64,000 nucleotides of DNA from an uncultured Mycoplasmatota bacterium (GCA_900547465.1 URHJ01000003.1:4332-68331); one strand, 5' to 3'; numbered from the stretch's first letter, positions 38,781 to 47,855 are shown. Notes: generated by a model not told the origin, from the sequence alone. Program-made: numbers and translations.

Positions 38781-39452
38781 TTATTCATTATTGTTGTTAT
38801 TTACTGATTCTTGATTAGCTTCATTTATGCCACTTTTTATTCCTTTGGCAACACTACCAGCAATTGTACCAACTGAATTAGCTACTGTAGGTGTCATTTT
38901 TTCAATACCTTCTTGAGCAATTGGCATAGTTTGTTGAACTGTAAATGCAGTTATTTCTCTTCTTTTAGCTAATATAAATAGCCATAGTGAAATCATTATA
39001 GATGAAACAATTATAAATATTCCAATTAATGATTTAGGATTTATAAAACCAAAATCTGTGTCATATTTTTCGTTATTTTTTTCATTATATAATGAACAAT
39101 ATTTACTGGTATATTGATTATTTTCGTATTCATCAAAATCGCAATCATCAAAACTTGGGTTTAAGACATCAGTTATAATTTTTAAATCATATTTTTCTCC
39201 ATCAGTATATTCAGCAAATTTATCATAAACTATTCCCTTAGATTCTAATTCATTTTTCTTTGCAATTAATTTTTCTTTTTCTGATGATAAACTATCTTTA
39301 TTTTCAGTTGGTGTTGTTTTATCTGGCATACTACTTAAAATTAAATAGCCACCTGCTATTACACCACACATTAGAATTAGAAAAGCAATAAGTAAAATTA
39401 TTTTCTTTCCTTTTTTATAATTTTCTTCAGTTAAATATTCTTTTTTTTCCAT
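38781..39452 (-). CDS. Two-TM membrane protein, tail paralogue A
   Basis: 223 residues. TM1 is near residues 16-36 (IILLIAFLILMCGVIAGGYLIL), an outer charged coiled region with three Cys follows, and TM2 lies near 145-165. The tail after TM2 (from FTVQQTMPIAQEGIEKM on) is nearly identical to that of the next gene. The N-terminal MEKKEYLTEENYKKGKK is also shared in outline. No family recognised. AGGAG ribosome site upstream; separate terminator before the next gene suggests independent units. Confidence 0.65.
   Translation of the reverse strand: MEKKEYLTEENYKKGKKIILLIAFLILMCGVIAGGYLILSSMPDKTTPTENKDSLSSEKEKLIAKKNELESKGIVYDKFAEYTDGEKYDLKIITDVLNPSFDDCDFDEYENNQYTSKYCSLYNEKNNEKYDTDFGFINPKSLIGIFIIVSSIMISLWLFILAKRREITAFTVQQTMPIAQEGIEKMTPTVANSVGTIAGSVAKGIKSGINEANQESVNNNNNE
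38806..38928. repeat. Near-identical direct repeat, copy 1 (tail of paralogue A)
   Basis: 123 bases that match 39597-39719 at a constant offset of 791 bases with only a few substitutions. They encode the shared C-terminal tail. Confidence 0.85.
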
Positions 39453-39500
39453 GTTATTTTCTCCTAACTGTTTTAACTATGATTCAATATTTTTATATAA

Positions 39501-39523
39501 AAAGAAAGTTCAATAAAGAACTT
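39501..39523 (-). terminator. Terminator between the two tail paralogues
   Basis: A 6-bp stem (39506-39511 with 39518-39523) with a U-rich run on the minus strand, just after the upstream gene's stop. Confidence 0.6.
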
Positions 39524-39529
39524 CATTTT

Positions 39530-40084
39530 TTATTGTTGATTATTATTATCATTATTTATTGGTTGTTGGCTATTACTACTGTTGTCGTTATTTGTTGACT
39601 CTTGATTAGCTTCGTTTATGCCACTTTTTATTCCTTTGGCAACACTACTGGCAATTGTACCAACTGAATTAGCTACTGTAGGTGTCATTTTTTCAATACC
39701 TTCTTGAGCAACTGGCATAACCTGTTGTGTAGTATAAGCTGTTATTTCTCTTCTATGAGCAATAAATATTACAATAGCACCTGCAGCTGTTAATGTAAAA
39801 CCAGTAGTTCCTATAAAGCCACCTAACGCAAATAATCCCATACTTCCAAAAGCACTTCCTGCAGTACTTTTCATTGCGTTCATTTCATTACCATTACCAA
39901 AATTATTAAAAATATCAAAGCCACTAACAGCAGTACTACCAAAACCCATAAATCCTACTACTATTAATATAGAACTTATAACTAAAAGAATTATTCCAAC
40001 AATTAAGAGAATTTTTCCAATATTCTTTACTTTAGCATTGTTTTTCTGATATCTTTCTTCACTTAAATATTCGTTTTTTTCCAT
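39530..40084 (-). CDS. Two-TM membrane protein, tail paralogue B
   Basis: 184 residues. TM1 (about 20-48, GKILLIVGIILLVISSILIV) and a second hydrophobic region (about 80-108) flank a short Gly/Asn/Phe-rich loop. The tail repeats that of paralogue A (QEGIEKMTPTVANSVGTI and onward) and then ends in a low-complexity Asn/Gln/Ser stretch. The two membrane halves are not similar, so only the tail is shared, possibly through recombination. Function unknown. Confidence 0.65.
   Translation of the reverse strand: MEKNEYLSEERYQKNNAKVKNIGKILLIVGIILLVISSILIVVGFMGFGSTAVSGFDIFNNFGNGNEMNAMKSTAGSAFGSMGLFALGGFIGTTGFTLTAAGAIVIFIAHRREITAYTTQQVMPVAQEGIEKMTPTVANSVGTIASSVAKGIKSGINEANQESTNNDNSSNSQQPINNDNNNQQ
39597..39719. 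repeat. Near-identical direct repeat, copy 2 (tail of paralogue B)
   Basis: Partner of 38806-38928; nucleotide identity is far higher here than in the rest of the two genes. Confidence 0.85.
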
Positions 40085-40139
40085 TTTACTATCTCCTTTT
40101 AAATTGGGTATTTTAGTATTAAAACTTATTTATTTAGTT

Positions 40140-40679
40140 TTAATAGCTTTTTTTACCTTTTACTAAGTATATAATAAATGCGCCTAGTAATGCAAGTCCT
40201 GCAATTGATGCCCCAATTATATAAAAGATTTGATATGACATTGGTTTGACTTCTTGGTAGTAAGCAGAATAATCTTTTGCTTTGATTGCTGCATCTTCCA
40301 TCTCTAACTTAGTCATTTTATTCTTAATTTCACTTGCTTCTTTCGTACATTTTGTAGTTTTTTCATACCAATCAGCTGCTGCCGTATTATTATCAATTGC
40401 ATCACATTCATTTGATTTAGAATCATATTGGCTTTTTAATGAGTCATATTCAGTTCCTATTTCTTTTAATCTAGCATTTGCTTCATCAACTGATTCTTGA
40501 CTTGCCTTCGTTGCTGCCTGCTTTCTTTCTTCATTAGTTTTATTTGCATTTAGTTGTTTGATTCCACCGATTCCTGCAACTACTAAACCGATAGCACACC
40601 CAATAATAATTATTTTTATTGGTAATGTTATTTTTTTACCGCTTCCCACACTTACATTTTCATTTAAATTATTTTCCAT
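40140..40679 (-). CDS. Two-TM protein with outer coiled coil
   Basis: 179 residues. TM1 (about 20-40, IKIIIIGCAIGLVVAGIGG) and TM2 (about 150-172, IFYIIGASIAGLALLGAFII) bracket about 110 charged residues predicted to form a coiled coil (QAATKASQESVDEANARLKE). Two Cys in the outer part (near 93 and 111) could pair. No family recognised. It follows the two tail paralogues' orientation and may belong with them. Its upstream region contains a long TA repeat. Confidence 0.65.
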   Translation of the reverse strand: MENNLNENVSVGSGKKITLPIKIIIIGCAIGLVVAGIGGIKQLNANKTNEERKQAATKASQESVDEANARLKEIGTEYDSLKSQYDSKSNECDAIDNNTAAADWYEKTTKCTKEASEIKNKMTKLEMEDAAIKAKDYSAYYQEVKPMSYQIFYIIGASIAGLALLGAFIIYLVKGKKSY

Positions 40680-40703
40680 ACTCTACTCTCCTTACTCTTT
40701 CAT

Positions 40704-40726
40704 TATATATATATATATATATATAT
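40704..40726. repeat. TA dinucleotide repeat (about 11 units)
   Basis: An uninterrupted alternating TA run of 23 bases, 25-47 bases before the start of the minus-strand gene at 40679, i.e. in its promoter region. Length changes here could alter promoter spacing. Confidence 0.85.
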
Positions 40727-40755
40727 TCAATAGAAAAAATAGGTTTTATTGATAT

Positions 40756-40774
40756 TTTACATTTTAGATGTAAA
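40756..40774 (-). terminator. Weak hairpin after the collagen-like gene
   Basis: A 7-bp stem (40756-40762 with 40768-40774) with a 5-base loop; the U run is poor. Confidence 0.4.
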
Positions 40775-40778
40775 GTTA

Positions 40779-41372
40779 CTATTCATGTATTTTTTTCATT
40801 AATAAATTAACATCTGATACTACAACTTTTGATGATGCTTCATCACCTAGAAGATTGGTGCTAGCTTTTAATGTTGTTATTTTTTCAAATCTAAAAATTA
40901 TTGATTGTGAGAAAAACATCTGTTTTCCATTACCACCTGGTAATTTAAAATGTAAGTCTTTGATTGCGGCACCTGTTTCATCTGATAAGTAAAATTCCGC
41001 TCCATGTGTGTCATCTGCTTCGCTAATAAAGCCAGAAAAAACTATTTCATATACACCTTTTTCTACATCAATTTCATGATCACTTGCTATAGAAAAGTAC
41101 TCTGATGGATTTGGTAGAAGCCATGAATCTTTTAGAAGTAAATTAGTTGTAGTACTTCCGTCTTCAAAACTTGTGAAAAAAAGTCCATCAGTAGAAGTAA
41201 TGGCTGATGGTCCAGTTGGTCCTACTTCTCCTTGAGGACCTGTGGGTCCTATCTCTCCTTGTAATCCCCTTGGTCCGGTTGGTCCAACATTTATAATTCC
41301 AAATCCCATATTTAATAGTTTTCTTCTTAATTTTAGATCTTCTGTTATCTTACACTTATCCGAAAATTTCAT
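40779..41372 (-). CDS. Short collagen-like protein with C1q/BclA-like C-terminal domain
   Basis: 197 residues. An N-terminal 29-residue segment is followed by nine uninterrupted Gly-x-y triplets (residues 30-56, GPTGPRGLQGEI...), rich in GPT, and about 140 residues of beta-rich sequence that fits a trimeric jelly-roll head of the kind found on BclA and other bacterial collagen-like proteins. No signal peptide or wall anchor is obvious, which in Bacilli is common for exosporium proteins targeted by their N-terminus. Trimerisation and surface location are inferred. Confidence 0.72.
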   Translation of the reverse strand: MKFSDKCKITEDLKLRRKLLNMGFGIINVGPTGPRGLQGEIGPTGPQGEVGPTGPSAITSTDGLFFTSFEDGSTTTNLLLKDSWLLPNPSEYFSIASDHEIDVEKGVYEIVFSGFISEADDTHGAEFYLSDETGAAIKDLHFKLPGGNGKQMFFSQSIIFRFEKITTLKASTNLLGDEASSKVVVSDVNLLMKKIHE

Positions 41373-41440
41373 AAAAACTCCTCCTCTATTTAGTATATGA
41401 AGTGAATGTGTTAGTGGTTCTAGCCAAAAATACTAATAGA

Positions 41441-41475
41441 AAAAGAAAAAAACTAGCAAATTTTTAGCTAGTTTT
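41441..41475 (-). terminator. Terminator of the hisS-aspS-proS operon
   Basis: A 9-bp stem (41449-41457 with 41467-41475) and a long U-rich tract; overlaps the proS stop codon. Confidence 0.88.
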
Positions 41476-42904
41476 AGTATTGTATTCCCCAAACAACATG
41501 ATGTTTAGCCTCTTTACCACAGCAGACACAAACATCATCTATTTTATCGCCATCTGGTAGAATGCATCTTGATTTACATCCTCTAATTTCTTTTATTTTT
41601 TCTTCACACTCTTTATCACCACACCACATTGCGTGAATAAAGCCTGGTTGAGTATTAAGAATTTTTTCCATATCTTCTAAGTTATGGGCTTCAAATGTTA
41701 AATTATCACGACGAGTTTTAGCTCTTTCGTACATATCATTTTGAATAGTATTTAATAATTCTTTGATATATTTTACGATATCAACATCTTTTTCTACAGT
41801 TACTTTTTCTCTTGTATCTCTTCTAGCAATAGTTATAACATTATTTTCTAAATCTCTTTTTCCTATTTCAATTCTTACTGGGATTCCATTTACTTCTGCT
41901 TCGGCAAATTTAAATCCAGGGGACTTTTTAGAATCATCTATATAAGCCGTTATATCATTATCTAGTAAGCTATCTCTAAATGACGTTGATAATGCAGAGA
42001 CTTCATCATCTTCTCCAATTGGTATAATTACAACTTGTTTAGGAGCAATTCTTGGTGGAAGAACTAGACCATAATCATCACTGTGTACCATAATAAGTCC
42101 ACCTATCATTCTGGTTGTTGTTCCCCATGAAGTTTGATATGCATACTCTAATTTGTTTTCTTTATTAGTAAATGTTACATTGTAAGCTTTAGAAAATTTT
42201 TGTCCAAAGTAATGAGAAGTTCCTGATTGTAAGGCAACACCATTATACATTAGAGCTTCATTTGTTAATGTATATTCAGCACCAGAGAACTTTTCTTTTT
42301 CAGTTTTTACACCTCTAATAGAGGGAATAGCTAGAATATCGTTATGGAAAGAATGATACACTTCAATCATTTGATTTGCCTCTTTTTCTGCTTCTTCTCT
42401 ACTTGCATGGATTGTATGACCCTCTTGCCATAAAAATTCACGACTTCTTAAGAATGGTCTTGTCTCTTTTTCCCATCTAAAGACATTACACCACTGGTTA
42501 TATAGCATCGGTAGATCTCTATGAGATTTTACATGTGTAGAATAATAATCGCAGAATAGAGTTTCACTAGTTGGTCTAATACATAAATTTTCTTCTAACT
42601 CTTTTTCTCCACCTTTAGTAACCCAAGCAACTTCAGGAGCAAAGCCTTCTACTAAATCAGTTTCTTTTTTTAGTAAATTTTCAGGAATTAATAAAGGCAT
42701 TTGACAATTAATATGTCCCAATTTTTTAAATTCTTTATCTAATATTTGTTGCATTTTCTCCCAAATTGCATAGCCATTTGGTTCTATAACAATACACCCT
42801 TTTACAGATGAATAGTCAGCTAAGTGGGCAGCACGAACAACGTCTGTATACCATTTAGCAAAATCTTCACCACGTGGCGTAATAGCATTATTTTTCTTTT
42901 CCAT
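41474..42904 (-). CDS. proS: Prolyl-tRNA synthetase, type 3 (archaeal/eukaryote-like)
   Basis: Charges tRNA-Pro. At 476 residues, without the roughly 180-residue editing insertion of the common bacterial enzyme and with a C-terminal zinc-type domain (WCGDKECEEKI, GCKSRC, CVCCGKEA), it is the short archaeal/eukaryote-like form. The class II motifs (motif 2 NQWCNVFRWEKETRPFLRSREF; motif 3 GLVLPPRIAPKQV) are present. It starts 5 bases after aspS, with AAGGAG upstream, in a hisS-led operon. Cys-misacylation editing would need a separate YbaK-type protein. Confidence 0.95.
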   Translation of the reverse strand: MEKKNNAITPRGEDFAKWYTDVVRAAHLADYSSVKGCIVIEPNGYAIWEKMQQILDKEFKKLGHINCQMPLLIPENLLKKETDLVEGFAPEVAWVTKGGEKELEENLCIRPTSETLFCDYYSTHVKSHRDLPMLYNQWCNVFRWEKETRPFLRSREFLWQEGHTIHASREEAEKEANQMIEVYHSFHNDILAIPSIRGVKTEKEKFSGAEYTLTNEALMYNGVALQSGTSHYFGQKFSKAYNVTFTNKENKLEYAYQTSWGTTTRMIGGLIMVHSDDYGLVLPPRIAPKQVVIIPIGEDDEVSALSTSFRDSLLDNDITAYIDDSKKSPGFKFAEAEVNGIPVRIEIGKRDLENNVITIARRDTREKVTVEKDVDIVKYIKELLNTIQNDMYERAKTRRDNLTFEAHNLEDMEKILNTQPGFIHAMWCGDKECEEKIKEIRGCKSRCILPDGDKIDDVCVCCGKEAKHHVVWGIQY

Positions 42905-42909
42905 ACTTT

Positions 42910-44655
42910 TTACTCCTTTGTACTAATATATAATTCTTCTAATTGTTTTTCTGATACATAATCTGGACAATTTGTCATCAAGTCAGATGCTGAAGTTGTT
43001 TTTGGGAAGGCAATAACATCACGAATGTTTGTTGTTCCTGTTAAAATCATTACTAAACGTTCAAGTCCAATAGCTAGTCCTCCATGTGGTGGTGTTCCAT
43101 ATTTGAAGGCATCTATTAAGAATCCAAACTTTTCATAAGCCTCTTCTTTAGTAAATCCTAGGGCTTCAAACATTTTTTCTTGAATTTCTTCTTTGTGAAT
43201 TCTTATACTTCCTCCACCTACTTCGTATCCATTAAGAACAATATCGTAAGCTTTAGCATGACAATTTGCTTTATCAGTTAATAATTTATCAATATCTTCT
43301 TCTTTAGGCATTGTAAATGGATGGTGACAAGCCATGAAACGATTTTCTTCATCACTCCATTCGAATACTGGGAAATCTACTACCCATAGGAATTTGTAAT
43401 CATCTTCTTTAATTAAATTTAATTCTTTTCCTAATCTACATCTTAGGGCTCCAAGAGATGTATATACAATATTCTTTAAATCCGCACCAAAGAAAAGAAT
43501 ATCGTTATTTTCTAATTTTAATTTTTCTATTAGACCTGTTTTTTCGGAATCATTCAAAAATTTACTTATACCACCTGTAAATTCACCATTTTCAAACTTA
43601 ACATAAGGTAAGCCCTTAGCTTTATAATTTTTGACAAATTCTGTTAATTCATCTATCCTTTTTCTAGAAAAGCAATCTGCTTTATTTTTTGCTATAATAC
43701 AACAAATTGTACTTTCATTATTCAAAGCATTTGAAAACACCTTAAAGTCAGTTGTTTGAAACAAATCATGAACATCATTTATCTTCATATCAAATCTTAA
43801 GTCTGGTTTATCTGAGCCATAAAATTTCATTGCATCATCATATTTCATTCTAAGGAATGGAGTTTTTATATCGATCCCTTTAATATCTTTAAAGACTTTT
43901 TTCATTAATCCTTCAACAATAGTTTGAATATCTTCTTCTTCAATGAAACTCATTTCCATATCAATTTGGGTAAATTCTGGTTGTCTATCAGCACGTAAGT
44001 CTTCATCTCTGAAACAACGTGCAACTTGATAATATCTTTCCATTCCTCCTACCATAAGTAGTTGTTTTAAGATTTGTGGAGATTGTGGAAGTGCATAAAA
44101 TTTGTTTTTATTTACTCTACTAGGAACTAGGTAATCTCTTGCTCCTTCTGGAGTTGATTTGCAAAGGATTGGCGTTTCTATTTCAATAAAATCTAAGTTA
44201 TTTAGATATTCTCTAATTGATGTTACAATTTTATGTCTAGCAATTAATCTATTTTTTACAGGATTTCTTCTTATATCTAGGTAACGATATTTTAATTTTG
44301 TATCTTCAAGAGCAGTTGTATCATCAACTATTTCAAATGGTAGATCAATGCTTTGATTTAAGATTTCTAGGCTAGATATAACAACTTCAATATCACCTGT
44401 TTTTAAATTTTTATTTTTACTTTCTCTTTCACGAACTGTACCTGATACTTTAATTACACTTTCGTTTTTTAATGTTTCTGCTTTTTGAAAGAATTCATTA
44501 TCGTCATTAAGTACTAATTGAATAAGACCACTACGATCTCTTAGGTCTATAAATAAGACTCCTCCTAGGTTACGTTTTTTTTGAACCCAACCGTATAAAG
44601 TTACTTCTTTATCTATATCTTTAATACTAATATCTGTATTATTTATTGTTTTCAT
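42910..44655 (-). CDS. aspS: Aspartyl-tRNA synthetase
   Basis: Class IIb synthetase with N-terminal OB anticodon-binding domain (VTLYGWVQKKRNLGGVLFIDLRDRSG), motif 2 (CFRDEDLRADRQPEFTQIDMEMSF), a GAD insertion domain (about 285-415) and motif 3 (GLAIGLERLVMIL). Length 581 is the bacterial type. Whether it is strict for tRNA-Asp or also charges tRNA-Asn cannot be read by eye. It overlaps the upstream small gene by 4 bases (ATGA). Confidence 0.96.
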   Translation of the reverse strand: MKTINNTDISIKDIDKEVTLYGWVQKKRNLGGVLFIDLRDRSGLIQLVLNDDNEFFQKAETLKNESVIKVSGTVRERESKNKNLKTGDIEVVISSLEILNQSIDLPFEIVDDTTALEDTKLKYRYLDIRRNPVKNRLIARHKIVTSIREYLNNLDFIEIETPILCKSTPEGARDYLVPSRVNKNKFYALPQSPQILKQLLMVGGMERYYQVARCFRDEDLRADRQPEFTQIDMEMSFIEEEDIQTIVEGLMKKVFKDIKGIDIKTPFLRMKYDDAMKFYGSDKPDLRFDMKINDVHDLFQTTDFKVFSNALNNESTICCIIAKNKADCFSRKRIDELTEFVKNYKAKGLPYVKFENGEFTGGISKFLNDSEKTGLIEKLKLENNDILFFGADLKNIVYTSLGALRCRLGKELNLIKEDDYKFLWVVDFPVFEWSDEENRFMACHHPFTMPKEEDIDKLLTDKANCHAKAYDIVLNGYEVGGGSIRIHKEEIQEKMFEALGFTKEEAYEKFGFLIDAFKYGTPPHGGLAIGLERLVMILTGTTNIRDVIAFPKTTSASDLMTNCPDYVSEKQLEELYISTKE

Positions 44656-45053
44656 TTTTTTACTCCTCCTTGTTTAATATCTTCTTCTGGAAATTCTTTT
44701 ATGGAAGATTCTCTAACTAGAAGAGATGAAAATATCTTCATTGCTCTTTTATTAGGAATATCTTTATAATATAATTTTATATCTTTATCGTTATTAAATA
44801 CAAATGTTGAATAATTTAATAGTAAGATTTCTTTTTGTCTTTTATCTTTTTCTTCTATTGAATAGGAAATACTTCCTCTTTTAGTCTCTTTGTTATATTC
44901 CATGTATGAAGTATAACCAATCATAGTATTTTTGTTTACTAGAAAGCCATTGTCTTTAAAATTTTCAATGATATCTTCTTTTGTTAAAAATGAGTGATTT
45001 GCTTCAGAGACAACATTTTTAGCAAGATTTGTTAATTCTTCTTTTGGTATCAT
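44652..45053 (-). CDS. Unknown 133-residue protein between hisS and aspS
   Basis: A small soluble, charged protein starting with a helix (EELTNLAKNVVSEANHSFLT) that could be a winged-helix start, followed by strand-rich sequence. No family recognised and no catalytic signature. It begins 2 bases after hisS ends and overlaps aspS by 4 bases, so it is strictly coupled to the two synthetases and under the His T-box. A role in tRNA metabolism is only suggested by position. Confidence 0.65.
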   Translation of the reverse strand: MIPKEELTNLAKNVVSEANHSFLTKEDIIENFKDNGFLVNKNTMIGYTSYMEYNKETKRGSISYSIEEKDKRQKEILLLNYSTFVFNNDKDIKLYYKDIPNKRAMKIFSSLLVRESSIKEFPEEDIKQGGVKK

Positions 45054-45055
45054 GA

Positions 45056-46420
45056 TTATTCCTCGTGATCATGGTGACAATGACCACAACAATTTCCATC
45101 GGAACAAGAACATCCATCATCTTCAGTAAATTCTTGATAATCGTCCATTTCTTCTTCAGTTAGTTTTTCATCTAGATAATAAATTAGTGCTTCTAATGAG
45201 ATGATCTCTTCTTCCTTAGTTTTGGTATTCTTAATTTTAATTTCATTGTTATCTAAATCTTCACTATTTAAAACAGCAATATATTTAGCGTTTAATCTAT
45301 CAGCTTGTCTAAATTGTGCTTTCAGGCTACGTGATGTGTATTCTGTTTCAACTACGAATCCATTAAGGCGTAAGTCCTGAGCAAGGTATGCTGCATATTT
45401 CTTTTCATCTTCATTAACATAAAGTAAGAATAAGTCAATATCTTCTCTGATTGGAAGTTCTACATTTTCTAATTCTAATGCTTTTACTAATCTACCAATA
45501 CCTGATGCAAAACCAATTCCAGGTGTAGCAGGTCCATCTAACATTTCTACTAGGCCATTGTAACGTCCTCCTGCCCCTATTACATTGTTGCTGCCAAAGC
45601 CTTCTACATCTGCTTCTATTTCAAATACTGTATGATTGTAATAATCAAGTCCACGAACAATAGATGGATTTACAACATATTCTATTTGTAATAGATCAAG
45701 ATATTCTTTTACTTTTTCGAATCTAATTCTAGAGTCTTCATTTAAGTATTCTAAAGTTGTTGGAGCGTTTTTCATAATTTCATTTTCATGATCAACTTTA
45801 CAATCTAGAATACGTAATGGGTTCTTAGCTAATCTTGTTTTACAGTCATCACAGAAATCATTAATATATGGTGAGAAGTATCTAACTAAGGCATCTCTGT
45901 AACGATTTCTAGAATCTGCATCACCAAGTGAATTGATATTTACCTTAATACCTTTTAAACCTAACATTTTATATATGTTTACAGCAAGAGATATAACTTC
46001 AGCATCAATTAATGGATCATCACTTCCTAGAACTTCTACTCCAAATTGAGTAAGTTCTCTATCTCTTCCTGATTGTGGTCTTTCATAACGATACATTGTA
46101 CCATTATAATATACTTTTACTGGATTTTCTTCTCCATACATTTTGTTTTCAATGTATGATCTAACAACTCCTGCAGTTCCTTCAGGACGTAGAGTCATAT
46201 TTCTTTTACCACGATCAATAAAGTCATATGTTTCTTTTGTAACTATATCTGAAGTTTCACCTACTCCTCTATGATATAAGTCACTTGATTCAAATATTGG
46301 AGTACGGATATATGTATAGTTATATTTTTCCATTACAGCATCAACAATTTTTTCAACATACTTCCAAACTTTTGCTTCCTTTCCATAAATGTCATTGCAA
46401 CCCTTTGGTCTAGTTATCAT
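45056..46420 (-). CDS. hisS: Histidyl-tRNA synthetase with Cys/His-rich tail
   Basis: Class II synthetase. N-terminus ITRPKGCNDIYGKEAKVW, motif 2 (MYRYERPQSGRDRELTQFGVEVLG), the His-specific RGLDYYNHTVFEI and GGRYNGLVEMLDG loops, motif 3 (PGIGFASGIGRLV) and a C-terminal anticodon-binding domain are intact. About 30 extra residues follow, ending with C437, C439, C444, C445, H447, C448, H449, H450 and H452 near an acidic end, a probable metal-binding tail not part of normal HisRS. First gene of hisS-orf-aspS-proS under a His T-box. Confidence 0.96.
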   Translation of the reverse strand: MITRPKGCNDIYGKEAKVWKYVEKIVDAVMEKYNYTYIRTPIFESSDLYHRGVGETSDIVTKETYDFIDRGKRNMTLRPEGTAGVVRSYIENKMYGEENPVKVYYNGTMYRYERPQSGRDRELTQFGVEVLGSDDPLIDAEVISLAVNIYKMLGLKGIKVNINSLGDADSRNRYRDALVRYFSPYINDFCDDCKTRLAKNPLRILDCKVDHENEIMKNAPTTLEYLNEDSRIRFEKVKEYLDLLQIEYVVNPSIVRGLDYYNHTVFEIEADVEGFGSNNVIGAGGRYNGLVEMLDGPATPGIGFASGIGRLVKALELENVELPIREDIDLFLLYVNEDEKKYAAYLAQDLRLNGFVVETEYTSRSLKAQFRQADRLNAKYIAVLNSEDLDNNEIKIKNTKTKEEEIISLEALIYYLDEKLTEEEMDDYQEFTEDDGCSCSDGNCCGHCHHDHEE

Positions 46421-46437
46421 AATTATTCCTCCTTATA

Positions 46438-46630
46438 ACAAAAAAAGATAGCCCCATAAGGACGATATTAATCGCGGTGCCACCTTAAATTTACTTAATT
46501 ATACTTTTAACGTAGTTACCCGCTTCAGCTAATGTAAGTGTCTTCAAACTTAATTATTAAATGTTTTCACCAACCACATTTTCTCTATAAAATAATTATA
46601 GTTTTACTCCTCTTACTAGAAGATAGTTAT
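46438..46630 (-). ncRNA. T-box leader, probably histidine-specific
   Basis: The core reads AAGGTGGCACCGCG on the minus strand (46473-46486), a near-perfect T-box. A terminator and U run lie at 46438-46470. Stem I has AGAGAAAATG...GGTTGGTG. CAC (minus strand, 46538-46540), in the GAAGACACTT context, is a likely His specifier. It should couple hisS, the small ORF, aspS and proS to uncharged tRNA-His. Confidence 0.9.
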
Positions 46631-46667
46631 ATTATATATCATTTTTTTTAATTTAACAATAGCTATA

Positions 46668-47846
46668 TTATATTCTTTTTACTTTTACTTTAGTAGAAGA
46701 AAGATTAATATCTCTATCTACTAGTTCAACAACTTTATTAGTATTTGTACCTATTTTTTCTAAATAGTTTTTATCAAAGTAATCTGTTCTTAAACTTAAG
46801 AACTTAGACATCTCATCTTGATACTTACCTTCATCTTCCTTTTCTAATCTAGAAAAATATGTTCCAAGTATTTTTCCATATCCATAAGCTAGAAATTCAA
46901 ATACATCTAATTCATTAGGATCTGGAAAATCATTATTATCTACTAAAATATCATAGTCTTTAGAAATTGCTTTAATAAGTTCTTCTTTTGTTAATTTTTG
47001 ATATCTATTATATTTTAACAATTTATTTGGAATTGTATGGTAAATACTAGATTTAGTCACTTCTAAAAACATTTCATCATAAAAGTCTTGTAGGCAGTAT
47101 GAAGCATAGTTTTTATATATATTATTGTCTATTAAAAAATCTATAAATTTCTTTTCTGACAAACTAGATAACACTTCTATAAATGGTGACTTTAAATTAT
47201 AATAAGCTCTTTTTTTGAAATCTTTTATTTCGTTATAATCTACTACATGCCCCATTTCATGTGCAAGAGTAATCATAGTTTTTATTGAATCATAATCTAC
47301 TGCTTCATTTATAAAAATCCTACTATCGTTAGATGATAAATTAAAAAGTGTAAAACCTCTATATAAATCATTAGGTAAGTAAATAGATGATACTCTTTTA
47401 TTATTAATTAAAGATTCAAACTTATTTAGCATTTCTTTTTGATTTGTATTTTTAAAGTAATAATTTAATATCTCATACATTTCATTTTCTTCTATGTTAG
47501 GTATATTTGATATAGTGTTATTCGAAAAAACTATTTCAGTATTATCATCAAAAATATTATCAAATAAGTCTAAATAATAATCTTTATTATTGATAAAGTC
47601 ATTATTAATTTTATTTTTTATAGTTTTATTTTTTTCTGCTAGAGGTCTAATGAAACTTTTATTACTGAAAAGTTCTTTAAGATACTTCGTACTATCATAT
47701 CCCATAATTGTATAAAAATATGAAAGTGTTTCTAAATAAGATAATATAGATCTTCTTTCTGTATGATTATGTGCATGATAAATTTCTTTGGTTAAAGCAT
47801 CTAATTCTTTTTCTATACCAGATGAATCCTCTTTAAATATTTTCAT
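46668..47846 (-). CDS. M3-like metallopeptidase, paralogue 1
   Basis: 392 residues. The zinc motif is TLAHEMGHVVDYNE (H196, E197, H200), and a downstream SPFIEVLSSLSE has the third-ligand-like E224, in the same arrangement as PepF (M3B) of this window (HELGH...FVAEV). It is about 200 residues shorter than PepF, and its N-terminal half shows no PepF similarity by eye. It lacks a signal peptide. It follows its paralogue by 10 bases on the minus strand with a good GAGGTAA site. Substrate unknown. Confidence 0.72.
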   Translation of the reverse strand: MKIFKEDSSGIEKELDALTKEIYHAHNHTERRSILSYLETLSYFYTIMGYDSTKYLKELFSNKSFIRPLAEKNKTIKNKINNDFINNKDYYLDLFDNIFDDNTEIVFSNNTISNIPNIEENEMYEILNYYFKNTNQKEMLNKFESLINNKRVSSIYLPNDLYRGFTLFNLSSNDSRIFINEAVDYDSIKTMITLAHEMGHVVDYNEIKDFKKRAYYNLKSPFIEVLSSLSEKKFIDFLIDNNIYKNYASYCLQDFYDEMFLEVTKSSIYHTIPNKLLKYNRYQKLTKEELIKAISKDYDILVDNNDFPDPNELDVFEFLAYGYGKILGTYFSRLEKEDEGKYQDEMSKFLSLRTDYFDKNYLEKIGTNTNKVVELVDRDINLSSTKVKVKRI

Positions 47847-47855
47847 GTCATTACC

